Below, one piece after another: positions 19,081 to 28,121 of a stretch of DNA of 64,000 nt. The notes under the pieces were generated by a model, which saw nothing but the letters and a program-made list of their open reading frames with translations, was not told where the DNA came from and ran no database searches. The DNA lies in the NCBI RefSeq assembly GCF_014650435.1, contig NZ_BMUY01000013.1, positions 62,001-126,000 on the forward strand. The letters run 5' to 3'. A program made the position numbers and the translations under genes. How positions within the stretch are numbered: the first letter of the stretch is position 1; each line of letters starts with the position of its first letter. The stretch is from Streptomyces tendae (lineage in GTDB: Bacteria; Actinomycetota; Actinomycetes; Streptomycetales; Streptomycetaceae).

Positions 19081-20511
19081 TCAGCCGTCGTCCTCCCCGA
19101 TGTGGTGCACCCGCACCAGGTTCGTCGTGCCGGACACCCCGGGCGGAGAGCCGGCCGTGATGACCACGGTGTCCCCCTTCTCGCACCGCCCGTACCGGGT
19201 GAGCAGTTCGTCCACCTGGTCGACCATCGCGTCCGTGGAGTCCACGTGCGGGCCGAGGAAGGTCTCCACGCCCCAGGTCAGGCTCAGTTGCGAGCGGGTC
19301 GCCGGTTCGGGTGTGAAGGCGAGCAGCGGGATGGGTGAGCGGTAGCGGGACAGACGGCGGACGGTGTCGCCGGACTGGGTGAAGGCGACCAGGAACTTCG
19401 CGCCGAGGAAGTCGCCCATCTCGGCCGCCGCGCGGGCGACCGCACCGCCCTGCGTGCGGGGCTTGTTGCGCTCGGTCAGCGGGGGCAGCCCCTTGGCCAG
19501 GATGTCCTCCTCGGCCGCTTCGACGATCCGGGCCATGGTGCGCACCGTGTCGGTCGCGTGCTTGCCCACGCTGGTCTCGCCGGAGAGCATGACGGCGTCG
19601 GTGCCGTCGATGACCGCGTTGGCGACGTCGGACGCCTCCGCGCGGGTCGGGCGGGCGTTGTCGATCATCGAGTCGAGCATCTGGGTGGCGACGATGACCG
19701 GCTTGGCGTTGCGCTTGGCCAGCTTGATGGCGCGCTTCTGGACGATCGGCACCTGCTCAAGGGGCATCTCGACGCCGAGGTCGCCCCGGGCGACCATGAT
19801 GCCGTCGAAGGCCGCGACGATGTCCTCGATGTTCTCCACGGCCTGCGGCTTCTCGACCTTGGCGATGACGGGCAGGCGGCGCCCCTCCTCGTCCATGATG
19901 CGGTGCACGTCGAGCACGTCCCGCCCGCTGCGCACGAAGGACAGGGCGACGACGTCGAAGCCGCTGCGCAGCGCCCAGCGCAGGTCGTCCTCGTCCTTCT
20001 TCGACAGGGCGGGCACGGACACCGCGACGCCGGGCAGGTTGAGGCCCTTGTGGTCGGAGACCATGCCGCCCTCGATCACCCGGGTGCGCACCCGCGGCCC
20101 GTCGACACCGGTCACCTCCAGGCACACCTTGCCGTCGTCGACGAGGACGCGTTCACCGGGGGTGACGTCCTCGGCGAGGCCCGCGTAGGTGGTGCCGCAG
20201 GTGTGGCGGTCGCCCTCGACGCCCTCCTCGACGGTGATGGTGAAGCTGTCGCCGCGTTCAAGGAGTACGGGTCCCTCACCGAAGTGGCCGAGGCGGATCT
20301 TCGGACCCTGAAGGTCGGCCAGGGCGCCGACGCTGCGGCCCGTCTCGTCGGACGCCTTGCGGACACGGTGGTAGCGCTCTTCGTGTTCGGCGTGGGTGCC
20401 GTGGCTGAAATTGAAGCGGGCGATGTCCATACCGGCGTCGACCAGGTCCTTGATCTGGTCGTACGAGTCGGTGGCGGGCCCAAGAGTACAGACGATCTTT
20501 GCTCGGCGCAT
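19081..20511 (-). CDS. pyk: Pyruvate kinase
   Basis: The 476-residue protein converts phosphoenolpyruvate and ADP to pyruvate and ATP, the last step of glycolysis, in the cytosol. The N-terminus MRRAKIVCTLGPATDS and DIARFNFSHGTHAEHE are typical. The active-site signature is VIAKVEKPQAVENIEDI with the catalytic Lys, and GIMVARGDLGVEMPLEQVP and TQMLDSMIDNARPTRAEASD are conserved. The C-terminal allosteric domain is complete. It matches the two-isozyme situation in Streptomyces, where this locus corresponds to the pyk2-type gene; that assignment rests on synteny. It is transcribed toward the tRNA with ~48 nt between. Confidence 0.96.
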   Translation of the reverse strand: MRRAKIVCTLGPATDSYDQIKDLVDAGMDIARFNFSHGTHAEHEERYHRVRKASDETGRSVGALADLQGPKIRLGHFGEGPVLLERGDSFTITVEEGVEGDRHTCGTTYAGLAEDVTPGERVLVDDGKVCLEVTGVDGPRVRTRVIEGGMVSDHKGLNLPGVAVSVPALSKKDEDDLRWALRSGFDVVALSFVRSGRDVLDVHRIMDEEGRRLPVIAKVEKPQAVENIEDIVAAFDGIMVARGDLGVEMPLEQVPIVQKRAIKLAKRNAKPVIVATQMLDSMIDNARPTRAEASDVANAVIDGTDAVMLSGETSVGKHATDTVRTMARIVEAAEEDILAKGLPPLTERNKPRTQGGAVARAAAEMGDFLGAKFLVAFTQSGDTVRRLSRYRSPIPLLAFTPEPATRSQLSLTWGVETFLGPHVDSTDAMVDQVDELLTRYGRCEKGDTVVITAGSPPGVSGTTNLVRVHHIGEDDG

Positions 20512-20650
20512 GAGTCGAGCCTAAGACTTACTGCCGGGTAGCGAATTGGCCACGCATGACCACTCAACAACCTTTGAGTAAAGGGATATTGACAAGTGTT
20601 GAATTGTGCGCGGCGCCGCTCCGATGAGCAGGCGGACGGTCCTGCACCCC

Positions 20651-20678
20651 TTGACAGGAGACATGTTCAGGACAGAAT
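20651..20678 (+). promoter_or_regulatory. Candidate vegetative promoter for the nucleotidase gene
   Basis: TTGACA (20651-20656) is followed after 16 nt by CAGAAT (20673-20678), a full -35 consensus match and a 4/6 -10 match. It lies 49 nt upstream of the nucleotidase ATG. The region 20512-20650 is AT-rich for this genome (TGAGTAAAGGGATATTGACA near 20575) and probably also contains the divergent pyk promoter, which I cannot pinpoint. Confidence 0.55.
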
Positions 20679-20726
20679 CTACGCGCGTTGCCACTGTCTG
20701 CACGGGCCCACCGAGGAGAGTCAGTC

Positions 20727-22535
20727 ATGCCGTTGAACCGCCGCACGTTCCTGAGCAGGTCCGCCGTGACGGGGGCGGGGGTCGCCCTGGCCGGCGCGGC
20801 GGCTGCTCCGGCGGCCGAGGCCGCGGCCCCCGCGCACCGGGGCGGCCGCAGGCCCAAGCGGTACGCGCTGACCGTGCTCGGCACCACCGACCTGCACGGG
20901 CACGTCTTCAACTGGGACTACTTCAAGGACGCCGAGTACACGGACGCGGCGGGCAACGCCCAGGGCCTCGGCCGGATCTCCATCCTGGTGAACCAGGTCC
21001 GCGAGGAGAAGGGCCGCCGCAACACGCTGCTGCTGGACGCGGGCGACACCATCCAGGGCACGCCGCTGACGTACTACTACGCGAAGGTTGACCCGATCAC
21101 CGCCGAGGGCGGTCCGGTGCACCCGATGGCGCAGGCGATGAACGCCATCGGCTACGACGCGGTGGCGCTCGGCAACCACGAGTTCAACTACGGCATCGAG
21201 ACGCTGCGCAGGTTCGAGGAGCAGTGCGACTTCCCGCTGCTCGGCGCGAACGCGGTGGACGCGAAGACGCTGAAGCCCGCCTTCCCGCCGTACTTCATGA
21301 AGACCTTCCGGGTGAAGGGCGCGCCGCCGGTGAAGGTGGCGGTGCTGGGGCTGACCAACCCGGGCATCGCGATCTGGGACAAGGCGTACGTGCAGGGGAA
21401 GCTGGCCTTCCCGGGCCTCGAGGAGCAGGCGGCCAAGTGGGTGCCGAAGCTGCGTTCGATGGGCGCGGACGTGGTGGTCGTCTCCGCCCACTCGGGCTCG
21501 TCGGGCACGTCCTCCTACGGTGACCAGGTCCCCTACGTCGAGAACGCGGCGGCCAACGTGGCGCGGCAGGTACCGGGCATCGACGCGATCCTGGTCGGGC
21601 ACGCGCACGAGGAGATCGCCGAGCTGAAGGTCGTCAACGAGGAGACCGGCAGGACCGTCGTCCTCTCGGAGCCGCTGTGCTACGCCGAGCGGCTGACCCT
21701 GTTCGACTTCGAGCTGGTCTTCGAACGGGGCCGCTGGCACGTCGAGTCGGTGAAGGCGTCGCTGCGCAACTCCAACGCGGTCGAGGACGACCCGAGGATC
21801 ACGAAGCTGCTGGCGGACGAGCACGAGAAGGTCGTGGCCTACGTCAACCAGGTGGTCGGCACCGCCACCGAGACGCTGACCACGGTCGAGGCGCGGTACA
21901 AGGACGCCCCGATCATCGACCTGATCACCAAGGTCCAGGAGGACGTGGTCAAGGAGGCGCTTGCGGGCACGGAGTACGCCGCGCTGCCGGTCCTCGCACA
22001 GGCGTCGCCCTTCTCGCGGACCTCCGAGATCCCGGCCGGCGACGTGACGATCCGGGACCTGTCGAGCCTGTACGTGTACGACAACACGCTGGTCGCGAAG
22101 CTGCTGACCGGCGCGCAGCTGCGGGCGTACCTGGAGTACTCGGCGGAGTACTACGTGCAGACGGCCGCCGGTGCGCCGGTGGACGTGGACAAGCTGACCA
22201 ACGCGAACGGCCGCCCGGACTACAACTACGACTACGTGTCGGGGCTGGCGTACGAGATCGACGTGGCGCAGGCCGCCGGTTCAAGGATCAAGAACCTGAC
22301 GTACGGCGGTGCTCCGCTGGACGACGCCCAGCAGTTCGTGCTGGCCGTGAACAACTACCGGGCCAACGGCGGCGGCGCCTTCCCGCACGTGGCGTCGGCG
22401 AAGGAGCTGTGGTCGGAGTCGACGGAGATCCGCACCCGGATCGCGGAGTGGGCGACCGAGAAGGGTGTGCTGGACCCGAAGGACTTCGCGTCCGCGGACT
22501 GGTCGCTGACGCGCGACGGCACGCCGGTGTTCTGA
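20727..22535 (+). CDS. Tat-exported 5'-nucleotidase / 2',3'-cyclic phosphodiesterase family protein
   Basis: The 602-residue protein starts at ATG 20727 after CCGAGGAGAG. The signal has a twin-arginine motif (NRRTFLSRSAV), a hydrophobic region and an Ala-rich cleavage zone near residue 35. The mature part has a calcineurin-like metallophosphoesterase domain with metal-binding segments TTDLHGHVFNWDYF, LLLDAGDTIQGTPL, ALGNHEFNYG and ILVGHAHEEI. A 5'-nucleotidase C-terminal domain follows (about 360-560, including YEIDVAQAAGSRIKNLTYGG). It should scavenge phosphate and nucleosides from extracellular nucleotides. The Tat route implies export of a folded, metal-loaded enzyme. Substrate range cannot be read from the sequence. 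Confidence 0.92.
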   Translation: MPLNRRTFLSRSAVTGAGVALAGAAAAPAAEAAAPAHRGGRRPKRYALTVLGTTDLHGHVFNWDYFKDAEYTDAAGNAQGLGRISILVNQVREEKGRRNTLLLDAGDTIQGTPLTYYYAKVDPITAEGGPVHPMAQAMNAIGYDAVALGNHEFNYGIETLRRFEEQCDFPLLGANAVDAKTLKPAFPPYFMKTFRVKGAPPVKVAVLGLTNPGIAIWDKAYVQGKLAFPGLEEQAAKWVPKLRSMGADVVVVSAHSGSSGTSSYGDQVPYVENAAANVARQVPGIDAILVGHAHEEIAELKVVNEETGRTVVLSEPLCYAERLTLFDFELVFERGRWHVESVKASLRNSNAVEDDPRITKLLADEHEKVVAYVNQVVGTATETLTTVEARYKDAPIIDLITKVQEDVVKEALAGTEYAALPVLAQASPFSRTSEIPAGDVTIRDLSSLYVYDNTLVAKLLTGAQLRAYLEYSAEYYVQTAAGAPVDVDKLTNANGRPDYNYDYVSGLAYEIDVAQAAGSRIKNLTYGGAPLDDAQQFVLAVNNYRANGGGAFPHVASAKELWSESTEIRTRIAEWATEKGVLDPKDFASADWSLTRDGTPVF

Positions 22536-22540
22536 CGGGC

Positions 22541-22555
22541 GCCGCCTGAGGCGGC
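22541..22555. terminator. Short hairpin between convergent genes
   Basis: A perfect 6-bp stem GCCGCC/GGCGGC with a TGA loop fits in the 24-nt gap between the convergent nucleotidase and N-hydroxylase genes. It is a plausible weak bidirectional terminator. Confidence 0.4.
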
Positions 22556-22559
22556 CGGT

Positions 22560-23972
22560 TCAGATCCCGTCCACCAGGGGGGTGAGCGCCCGGTGGGGGC
22601 GCGCGGACGGGAGCTGGGGCCGGCCGCCCTCGAGGCCGAAGGTGGTGAAGGCGGTGCGGTCGGGCAGCGGGTACGGCTCCCGCCCGGTGAGGTCGTTGAG
22701 GACGGTCGCGCTGCGCCAGGCGGCGAGGCCCAGGTCGGGCGTGCCGACCCCGTGGGTGTGCGTCTCGGCGTTCTGGACGTAGACGTTGCCGGTGACACAG
22801 GGGTCGAGGACGAGGCGGTGGCGGTCGTCGACGCGGGGGCGTTCGGAGCTGTCGCGCCGCATGTAGGGGTCGAGCCCGGCGAGGAGGCGGCCCAGCGGAC
22901 GTTCGCGGTGGCCGGTGGCGAGGACGACGGCGTCGGTGGTGAGGCGCGAGCGGGTCTTCTGCTGCTCGTGCTCCAGGTGGAGTTCGACCTGGGTGGCGGC
23001 GATGCGTCCCGCGGTGCGGACGTGGACGCCGGGGGTGAGGGTGGTGTCGGGCCAGCCGCCGTCCAGGGTGCGCCGGTACAGCTCGTCGTGGATGGCGGCG
23101 GTGGTGTCGGCGTCGATGCCCTTGTGCAGCTGCCACTGGGCGGCGACGAGGCGGTCGCGGACCGGTTCGGCCAGGCCGTGGAAGTAGCGGGTGTAGTCGG
23201 GGGTGAAGTGCTCCAGGCCGAGCTTGGAGTACTCCATGGGTGCGAGGGCCTCGGTGCGGCCGAGCCAGTGCAGCCGCTCGCGGCCTGCGGGGCGGTGGCG
23301 GAGCAGGTCAAGGAAGACCTCCGCGCCGGACTGGCCGGTGCCGATGACGGTGACGTGTCCGGCGGCCAGGAGCGTGTCGCGGTGGCGTAGGTAGTCGGCG
23401 GCGTGCACGACGGGGACGGCGGGGTCCTCGACGAGCGGCCTGAGCGGGTCGGGGACGTGCGGTTCGGTGCCGATGCCGAGGACGACGTTCCGGGTGTGGG
23501 TGCGGCCGAGGGCCTCGGCCTCCCCGTCGGCGTCGAGCTGGGTGTAGTCGACCTCGAAGAGGTCGCGTTCGGGGTTCCAGCGCACCGCGTCGACCTGGTG
23601 GTGGAAGCGGAGCGCGGGCAGGTTCCCGGCGACCCAGCGGCAGTACGCGTCGTACTCGGCGCGCTCGATGTGGAAGCGTTCCGCGAAGTAGAAGGGGAAG
23701 AGGCGTTCTCTGGCCCTGAGGTGGTTGAGGAAGGTCCAGGGGCTCGCCGGGTCGACGAGGGTGACCAGGTCGGCGAGGAAGGGCACCTGGACGCGTGCGC
23801 CGTCGATGAGCAGACCGGGGTGCCAGCGGAAGTCGGGACGCTGTTCGTAGAAGACGGCGTCGAGGTCGGTGAGGGGGTCGGCGAGGGCCGCGAGGGAGAG
23901 GTTGAAGGGGCCGATGCCGATGCCGACGAGGTCGCGGGGGGCGTCGGGGGTGTGGTGCGCCGGGGTGTTCAT
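22560..23972 (-). CDS. FAD-dependent lysine/ornithine/diamine N-monooxygenase (DesB/IucD-like)
   Basis: The 470-residue protein belongs to the siderophore N-hydroxylating monooxygenase family (IucD, PvdA, SidA, DesB). It has an FAD-binding segment near the N-terminus (LVGIGIGPFNLSLAALA), substrate-region motifs (WHPGLLIDGARVQVPFLADL), an NADPH-binding Rossmann motif (VIGTGQSGAEVFLDLL) and the late ATG motif (VVLATGHRERPLG). ATG 23972 overlaps the stop of the upstream decarboxylase gene, so the two are coupled. In desferrioxamine synthesis a lysine decarboxylase (DesA) makes cadaverine and DesB hydroxylates it; this pair is organised the same way. No DesC acyltransferase or DesD synthetase lies nearby and no iron box was seen. 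Substrate is inferred. Confidence 0.85.
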   Translation of the reverse strand: MNTPAHHTPDAPRDLVGIGIGPFNLSLAALADPLTDLDAVFYEQRPDFRWHPGLLIDGARVQVPFLADLVTLVDPASPWTFLNHLRARERLFPFYFAERFHIERAEYDAYCRWVAGNLPALRFHHQVDAVRWNPERDLFEVDYTQLDADGEAEALGRTHTRNVVLGIGTEPHVPDPLRPLVEDPAVPVVHAADYLRHRDTLLAAGHVTVIGTGQSGAEVFLDLLRHRPAGRERLHWLGRTEALAPMEYSKLGLEHFTPDYTRYFHGLAEPVRDRLVAAQWQLHKGIDADTTAAIHDELYRRTLDGGWPDTTLTPGVHVRTAGRIAATQVELHLEHEQQKTRSRLTTDAVVLATGHRERPLGRLLAGLDPYMRRDSSERPRVDDRHRLVLDPCVTGNVYVQNAETHTHGVGTPDLGLAAWRSATVLNDLTGREPYPLPDRTAFTTFGLEGGRPQLPSARPHRALTPLVDGI

Positions 23973-25327
23973 CGCGGGACGTGTCCTTCCACGAGCGTCA
24001 GGAGTGCTGCGAGGTCGTCTGGGCGGGTGTGCGGGTTCAGGAGGGTCGCCTTGAGCCAGAGCCGGCCGTCGGCGCGGGCCCGGCCGAGGACGGCGCGGCC
24101 GGTGGTGAGCAGTGCGCGGCGTACGGCGGCGACGGCGTCGTCGCTCGCTCCGGCGGGCCGGAACAGGACCGTGCTGATGGTGGGCGGGGCGTGCAGTTCG
24201 AACCCGGGGTGCGCCTCGACCAGCCCGGCGAACTCGCGGGCGAGGGAGCAGACCGCGTCGACGAGGGCGCCCAGTCCGGTGCGGCCCAGGGTCTTGAGGG
24301 TGACGGCGGTCTTGAGGACGTCCGGGCGGCGGCTGGTGCGCGGGGACCGCCCGAGAAGGTCGGGCAGGCCCGCGTCGGTGTCGTCGTCGGCGTTGAGGTA
24401 GTCGGCGCGGTGGTGGAGGGCGGTGAGGTCGTCGGCGTCGGTGACCGTGAGGAGCCCGGCCGGGATCGGCTGCCAGCCCAGCTTGTGCAGGTCCAGGGCG
24501 ACGGTGTCGGCCGCCTCCAGTCCCGCCAGCCGGGCCCGGTGCCGGTCGCTGAACAGGAGGCCCGCGCCGTAGGCGGCGTCGACGTGCAGGCGGGCGCCGT
24601 GGGCGGCGCAGCGGTCGGCGATCTCGGGCAGCGGGTCGATGAGCCCGGCGTCGGTGGTGCCCGCGGTGGCGGCGACCAGGTGCGGCCCGGGGACCTGGGT
24701 GAGGGCCTCGTCGAGGGCGGCGGGGTCGAGGGTGCCGGCGGGGGCGGGGACGACGACGGGCTCGGGCAGGCCGAGCAGCCAGGCGGCACGGGGCAGCGAG
24801 TGGTGGGCGCCCGCCCCGTGGACCAGCCGCAGGCCCGCGCCGTGCGTCTCGCGGGCGAGCAGGACGGCTAGCTGGTTGGACTCGGTACCGCCGGTGGTGA
24901 CGACGGCGTCGGCGGCACCGGTCTCCCGGGCGAGGGCGCGGACGACGAGGGCCTCCAGGGCGGAGGCCGCGGGTGCCTGGTCCCAGGAGTCGAGGGAGGG
25001 GTTGAGGACGCTCGCGGCGAGGTCGGCGGCGGCCGCGACGGCGAGCGGCGGGGTGTGCAGGTGGGCCGCGCACAGGGGGTGGGCCGGGTCGGCGGCGCCC
25101 TCGGCGAGCGCGGTGACCAGCACGCGGAGCGCCTCGGGGTCGCCCCTCTCGGGCAGGATGTCGCCGGCCGCGTCCGCCACCCGGGCGGCGACGGCACCGG
25201 GGCCGCCCGCGGGCAGCGGGCCGCCGCGTGCCGCCGTGCCGGCGCGCAGGGCGTCGAGCACGGTGTCGAGCAGGGGCCGCAGGGCATCGGTGCCGTGCGG
25301 GCCCGAGGCGAGGGGCGGCATGCCCAT
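23969..25327 (-). CDS. PLP-dependent group II decarboxylase (DesA-like lysine/diamino acid decarboxylase)
   Basis: The 452-residue protein is a type I-fold pyridoxal-phosphate decarboxylase related to DesA, DABA and aromatic L-amino acid decarboxylases. Conserved segments are SWDQAPAASALEALVVRALA, TTGGTESNQLAVLLARE for phosphate binding, HVDAAYGAGLLFS with the PLP-binding Asp, and the Schiff-base lysine in ALDLHKLGWQPIPAG. ATG 25327 is chosen because GGAGGA sits 6 nt upstream; ATG 25321 and an upstream in-frame ATG at 25369 are alternatives. The stop overlaps the N-hydroxylase start (ATGA). The likely product is cadaverine or another diamine for hydroxylation by the next gene. This is inferred from pairing, since substrate cannot be fixed from the sequence. 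Confidence 0.85.
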   Translation of the reverse strand: MGMPPLASGPHGTDALRPLLDTVLDALRAGTAARGGPLPAGGPGAVAARVADAAGDILPERGDPEALRVLVTALAEGAADPAHPLCAAHLHTPPLAVAAAADLAASVLNPSLDSWDQAPAASALEALVVRALARETGAADAVVTTGGTESNQLAVLLARETHGAGLRLVHGAGAHHSLPRAAWLLGLPEPVVVPAPAGTLDPAALDEALTQVPGPHLVAATAGTTDAGLIDPLPEIADRCAAHGARLHVDAAYGAGLLFSDRHRARLAGLEAADTVALDLHKLGWQPIPAGLLTVTDADDLTALHHRADYLNADDDTDAGLPDLLGRSPRTSRRPDVLKTAVTLKTLGRTGLGALVDAVCSLAREFAGLVEAHPGFELHAPPTISTVLFRPAGASDDAVAAVRRALLTTGRAVLGRARADGRLWLKATLLNPHTRPDDLAALLTLVEGHVPR

Positions 25328-25445
25328 GTGCTGTCCTCCGGGCACGGGGGCTGGGGCTCCAGCTTCCACGTGGAGGGGCGCGTTCGCCCGGACAGCTCAG
25401 TGATCACAACCCGAAAGGGGGATCCCGGCGGCTCTCGGCCGGGGA

Positions 25446-25485
25446 ACGCGGCCGGTCTACCCACCCGGGGACGGACCGGCCGCGT
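25446..25485 (-). terminator. Hairpin terminator downstream of pepN
   Basis: A perfect 12-bp inverted repeat (25446-25457 with 25474-25485) with a 16-nt loop lies 8 nt past the pepN stop and 119 nt before the decarboxylase start. It separates pepN from the decarboxylase/N-hydroxylase unit. The remainder of 25328-25445 should carry the latter's promoter; no DmdR/IdeR-type iron box was found there. Confidence 0.6.
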
Positions 25486-25493
25486 CCGGTGTG

Positions 25494-27992
25494 TCAGGCC
25501 GTGCCCGCCTCCCGTACCCGCAGGGCGCGCGCCAGGTCGTCGAGCTGGTCGGTGAGCTTGCGGCGCAGGGCGGGGATCGGGTCGGCGTCGGCGAGGCACT
25601 CCTGGCCCAGGCGCAGGGTGTCGGCGTCGACGGCGTGGGCGGGGAAGGCCCAGCGGCCGGCGGCGTCGGCCATGGCGGGGCCGCGGCGGGCGGCGAGCGC
25701 GACGGCCTCGGGGTAGTAGCGCGGTACGTAGTCCCGCACGAGGTCGGCCTGTTCGGGCTGCCAGAAGCCCTGGGCGGTGGCGGTGAACAGGTAGTTGGAG
25801 AGGTCGTCGGAGGCGAACATGGCCTCCCAGGCGCGGGCCTTGGCCTCGGTGTCCGGCAGCGCGGCGCGGCAGCGGGCGGCGCCCTCCTGGCCGGTGGCGC
25901 TCGGGTCGTTCGCCAGCTCGGCGGCGATGGCGGCCTCGTCGGTGGCGCCGAGGACGGCGAGCCGGGTGAGGATGCGCCAGCGCAGCTCGGGGTCGAGTTC
26001 GGGTCCGCCGGGCACGGTGCCGTCGGCGAGCCAGGCGGCGATGGTGTCGGGGTGGGCGGCCGTCGCGATGCGGTGCCGTACGGCGATCAGGCGCAGCCCG
26101 GGGTGGTCGCCGTCCTCGGTGCGGCGGATGAGGTCGCGGCACAGCTCGGCGAGGGTGCTCAGGGCGGCGGGCCGCTGCTCGGGGGTGACGTAGCGGTCGG
26201 CGATCTGGCCGGAGGCGAAGGCGAGGACGCCGTCGACGAGCGCGAGGTCGGTCTCGTGCGGGAGGTGGGCGCGGGCGATGTCGAGGTAGGTGGCGGCGGG
26301 CAGGTCGCCGTCGCGGACGGCGTCCCTGAGGGCGTTCCACACGACGGCCCGGGTGAGGGGGTCGGGCAGGCCGGACAGGCTCTCGCGCAGGGTCCGGAAG
26401 GAGTCGGCGTCGAAGCGGATCTTGGCGTAGCTCAGGTCGCCGTCGTTGAGCACGACCAGGGCGGGGAGCTTGCCGATGGGCCGGGGCTCGGCCTGGGGGA
26501 CGTCGATGTCGAGGCGTTCGCGCGGGGTGAGGAGGCCCTCGTCGCCCGGGTCCTGGTCGTAGAGGCCGACGGCGATGCGGTGGGGGCGCTCGCCGGTGCG
26601 CCGGACGGTGAGGGCGCGGCTGCCGTTGTCGCCGGTGACGCCGGGGACGAGGGTGTCGACACCGGTGGTGCGCAGCCAGGCGTCGGCCCAGGCGTGGACG
26701 TCGCGGTCGGTGGCGGCGGCCAGGGAGTCGATGAAGTCGGCGAGGGAGGCGTTGGCGAACCTGTGCCGCTCGAAGTGGATGTTGATGCCGGCCAGGAAGT
26801 CCTTCTCGCCGAGCCAGGCGACGAGCTGGCGCAGGGCCGAGGCGCCCTTGGCGTAGGAGATGCCGTCGAAGTTGAGCAGGGCGGAGGCGGTGTCCTGGAC
26901 GTCCTCGGGGGCGACCGGGTGCGTGGAGGGGCGCTGGTCGGCGTCGTAGCCCCAGGCCTTGCGGGTGACGCCGAAGTCGGTCCAGGTGTCCGTGAAGCGG
27001 GTGGCCTCGGCGGTGGTCTGGTAGCCCATGTACTCGGCGAAGGACTCGTTCAGCCAGATGTCGTCCCACCAGCGCAGGGTGACGAGGTCGCCGAACCACA
27101 TGTGGGCCATCTCGTGGGCGATGACCATGGCGCGGGTCTGCCGCTGGGTCTCGGTGACGGCGGACCGGAAGACGAACTCGTCGCGGAAGGTGACGAGGCC
27201 GGGGTTCTCCATCGCGCCGGCGTTGAACTCGGGGACGAACGCCTGGTCGTAGGAGTCGAAGGGGTACGGCTCGTCGAACTTCTCGTGGTAGCGGTCGAAG
27301 CAGGCGCGGGTGACGTCGAGGAGTTCGTCGGCGTCGGTGTCCAGGTGCGGGGCGAGCGAGCGGCGGCAGTGGATGCCGAAGGGCAGGCCGCGGTGTTCGG
27401 TGCGCACGGAGTGCCAGGGGCCGGCGGCGACGGCGACGAGGTAGGTGGAGATCAGCGGGGTGGTGGCGGCCTTCCAGCGGCCCTGTCCGGTGTCCTCGGT
27501 GACGCCGTTGGCGAGGACGGTCCAGCCCTCGGGTGCGGTCACGGTGAGGTCGAAGACGGCCTTGAGGTCGGGCTGGTCGAAGGCGGCGTAGACCCGCTGG
27601 ACGTCGTCGAGGAAGAGCTGGGTGTAGACGTAGGTCTCGCCGTCGGCGGGGTCGGTGAAGCGGTGCATGCCCTCGCCGGTGCGGGAGTAGCGCATGGCCG
27701 CCTCGACCCGCAGCTCGTGCTCGCCGGGGGCGAGGTCCTTCAGCGCCAGCCGGTTCTCGTCCAGGGCGGTGGGGCCCAGGGGCTGCCCGTCCAGCGTGAC
27801 GGAGCGCAGTTGTGCGGGCTTGACCTCGACGAAGGTGTCCGCGGTGCCCTCGTCGGCGCGGACGGTGAACCGGATGGCGGTCCGGGAGTCGAAGGTCTCG
27901 TCCCCACGGGTCAGATCGAGGTCGATCGCGTAGTGGTGGACGTCGAGGAGCCGGGCACGGGTCTGCGCTTCGTCGCGCGTCAGTACGGACAT
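25494..27992 (-). CDS. pepN: Aminopeptidase N (M1 family zinc metallopeptidase)
   Basis: The 832-residue cytosolic M1 aminopeptidase has the substrate-recognition motif GAMENPG, zinc site HEMAHMWFGD followed by the downstream zinc-ligand Glu in NESFAEYMGY, and a C-terminal ERAP1-like helical domain of ~300 residues. It removes neutral or basic N-terminal residues from peptides. ATG 27992 (MSVLTRDEAQTRAR) is preferred because conservation begins there; ATG 28001 adds three residues, and neither has a strong ribosome-binding site. Actinomycetes often carry more than one PepN paralogue, so this may be one of two. It is a single gene bounded by terminators. Confidence 0.93.
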   Translation of the reverse strand: MSVLTRDEAQTRARLLDVHHYAIDLDLTRGDETFDSRTAIRFTVRADEGTADTFVEVKPAQLRSVTLDGQPLGPTALDENRLALKDLAPGEHELRVEAAMRYSRTGEGMHRFTDPADGETYVYTQLFLDDVQRVYAAFDQPDLKAVFDLTVTAPEGWTVLANGVTEDTGQGRWKAATTPLISTYLVAVAAGPWHSVRTEHRGLPFGIHCRRSLAPHLDTDADELLDVTRACFDRYHEKFDEPYPFDSYDQAFVPEFNAGAMENPGLVTFRDEFVFRSAVTETQRQTRAMVIAHEMAHMWFGDLVTLRWWDDIWLNESFAEYMGYQTTAEATRFTDTWTDFGVTRKAWGYDADQRPSTHPVAPEDVQDTASALLNFDGISYAKGASALRQLVAWLGEKDFLAGINIHFERHRFANASLADFIDSLAAATDRDVHAWADAWLRTTGVDTLVPGVTGDNGSRALTVRRTGERPHRIAVGLYDQDPGDEGLLTPRERLDIDVPQAEPRPIGKLPALVVLNDGDLSYAKIRFDADSFRTLRESLSGLPDPLTRAVVWNALRDAVRDGDLPAATYLDIARAHLPHETDLALVDGVLAFASGQIADRYVTPEQRPAALSTLAELCRDLIRRTEDGDHPGLRLIAVRHRIATAAHPDTIAAWLADGTVPGGPELDPELRWRILTRLAVLGATDEAAIAAELANDPSATGQEGAARCRAALPDTEAKARAWEAMFASDDLSNYLFTATAQGFWQPEQADLVRDYVPRYYPEAVALAARRGPAMADAAGRWAFPAHAVDADTLRLGQECLADADPIPALRRKLTDQLDDLARALRVREAGTA

Positions 27993-28089
27993 GCACGACA
28001 TGCTGCCTGATGCGGTGGGCAGGGCACAGAGGCGGTTCGGTACGTGCGGTATGTCCGCTCCGTCGCGGCGGTCGCCGCACTCCCCCGGC

Positions 28090-28115
28090 GTGCGCCCCCG
28101 TGGGCGGGGGCGCAC
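28090..28115 (-). terminator. Hairpin terminator downstream of chorismate mutase
   Basis: A perfect 11-bp stem GTGCGCCCCCG/CGGGGGCGCAC (28090-28100 with 28105-28115) with loop TGGG lies 6 nt past the chorismate mutase stop on the minus strand, and upstream of pepN. Confidence 0.7.
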
Positions 28116-28121
28116 CGGGTC

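Noticed and set aside
25328..25493. Iron box upstream of the decarboxylase/N-hydroxylase pair
   Set aside because: I searched by eye for TTAGGTTAGGCTAACCTAA-like sequences and found none. Only the pepN terminator hairpin is present.
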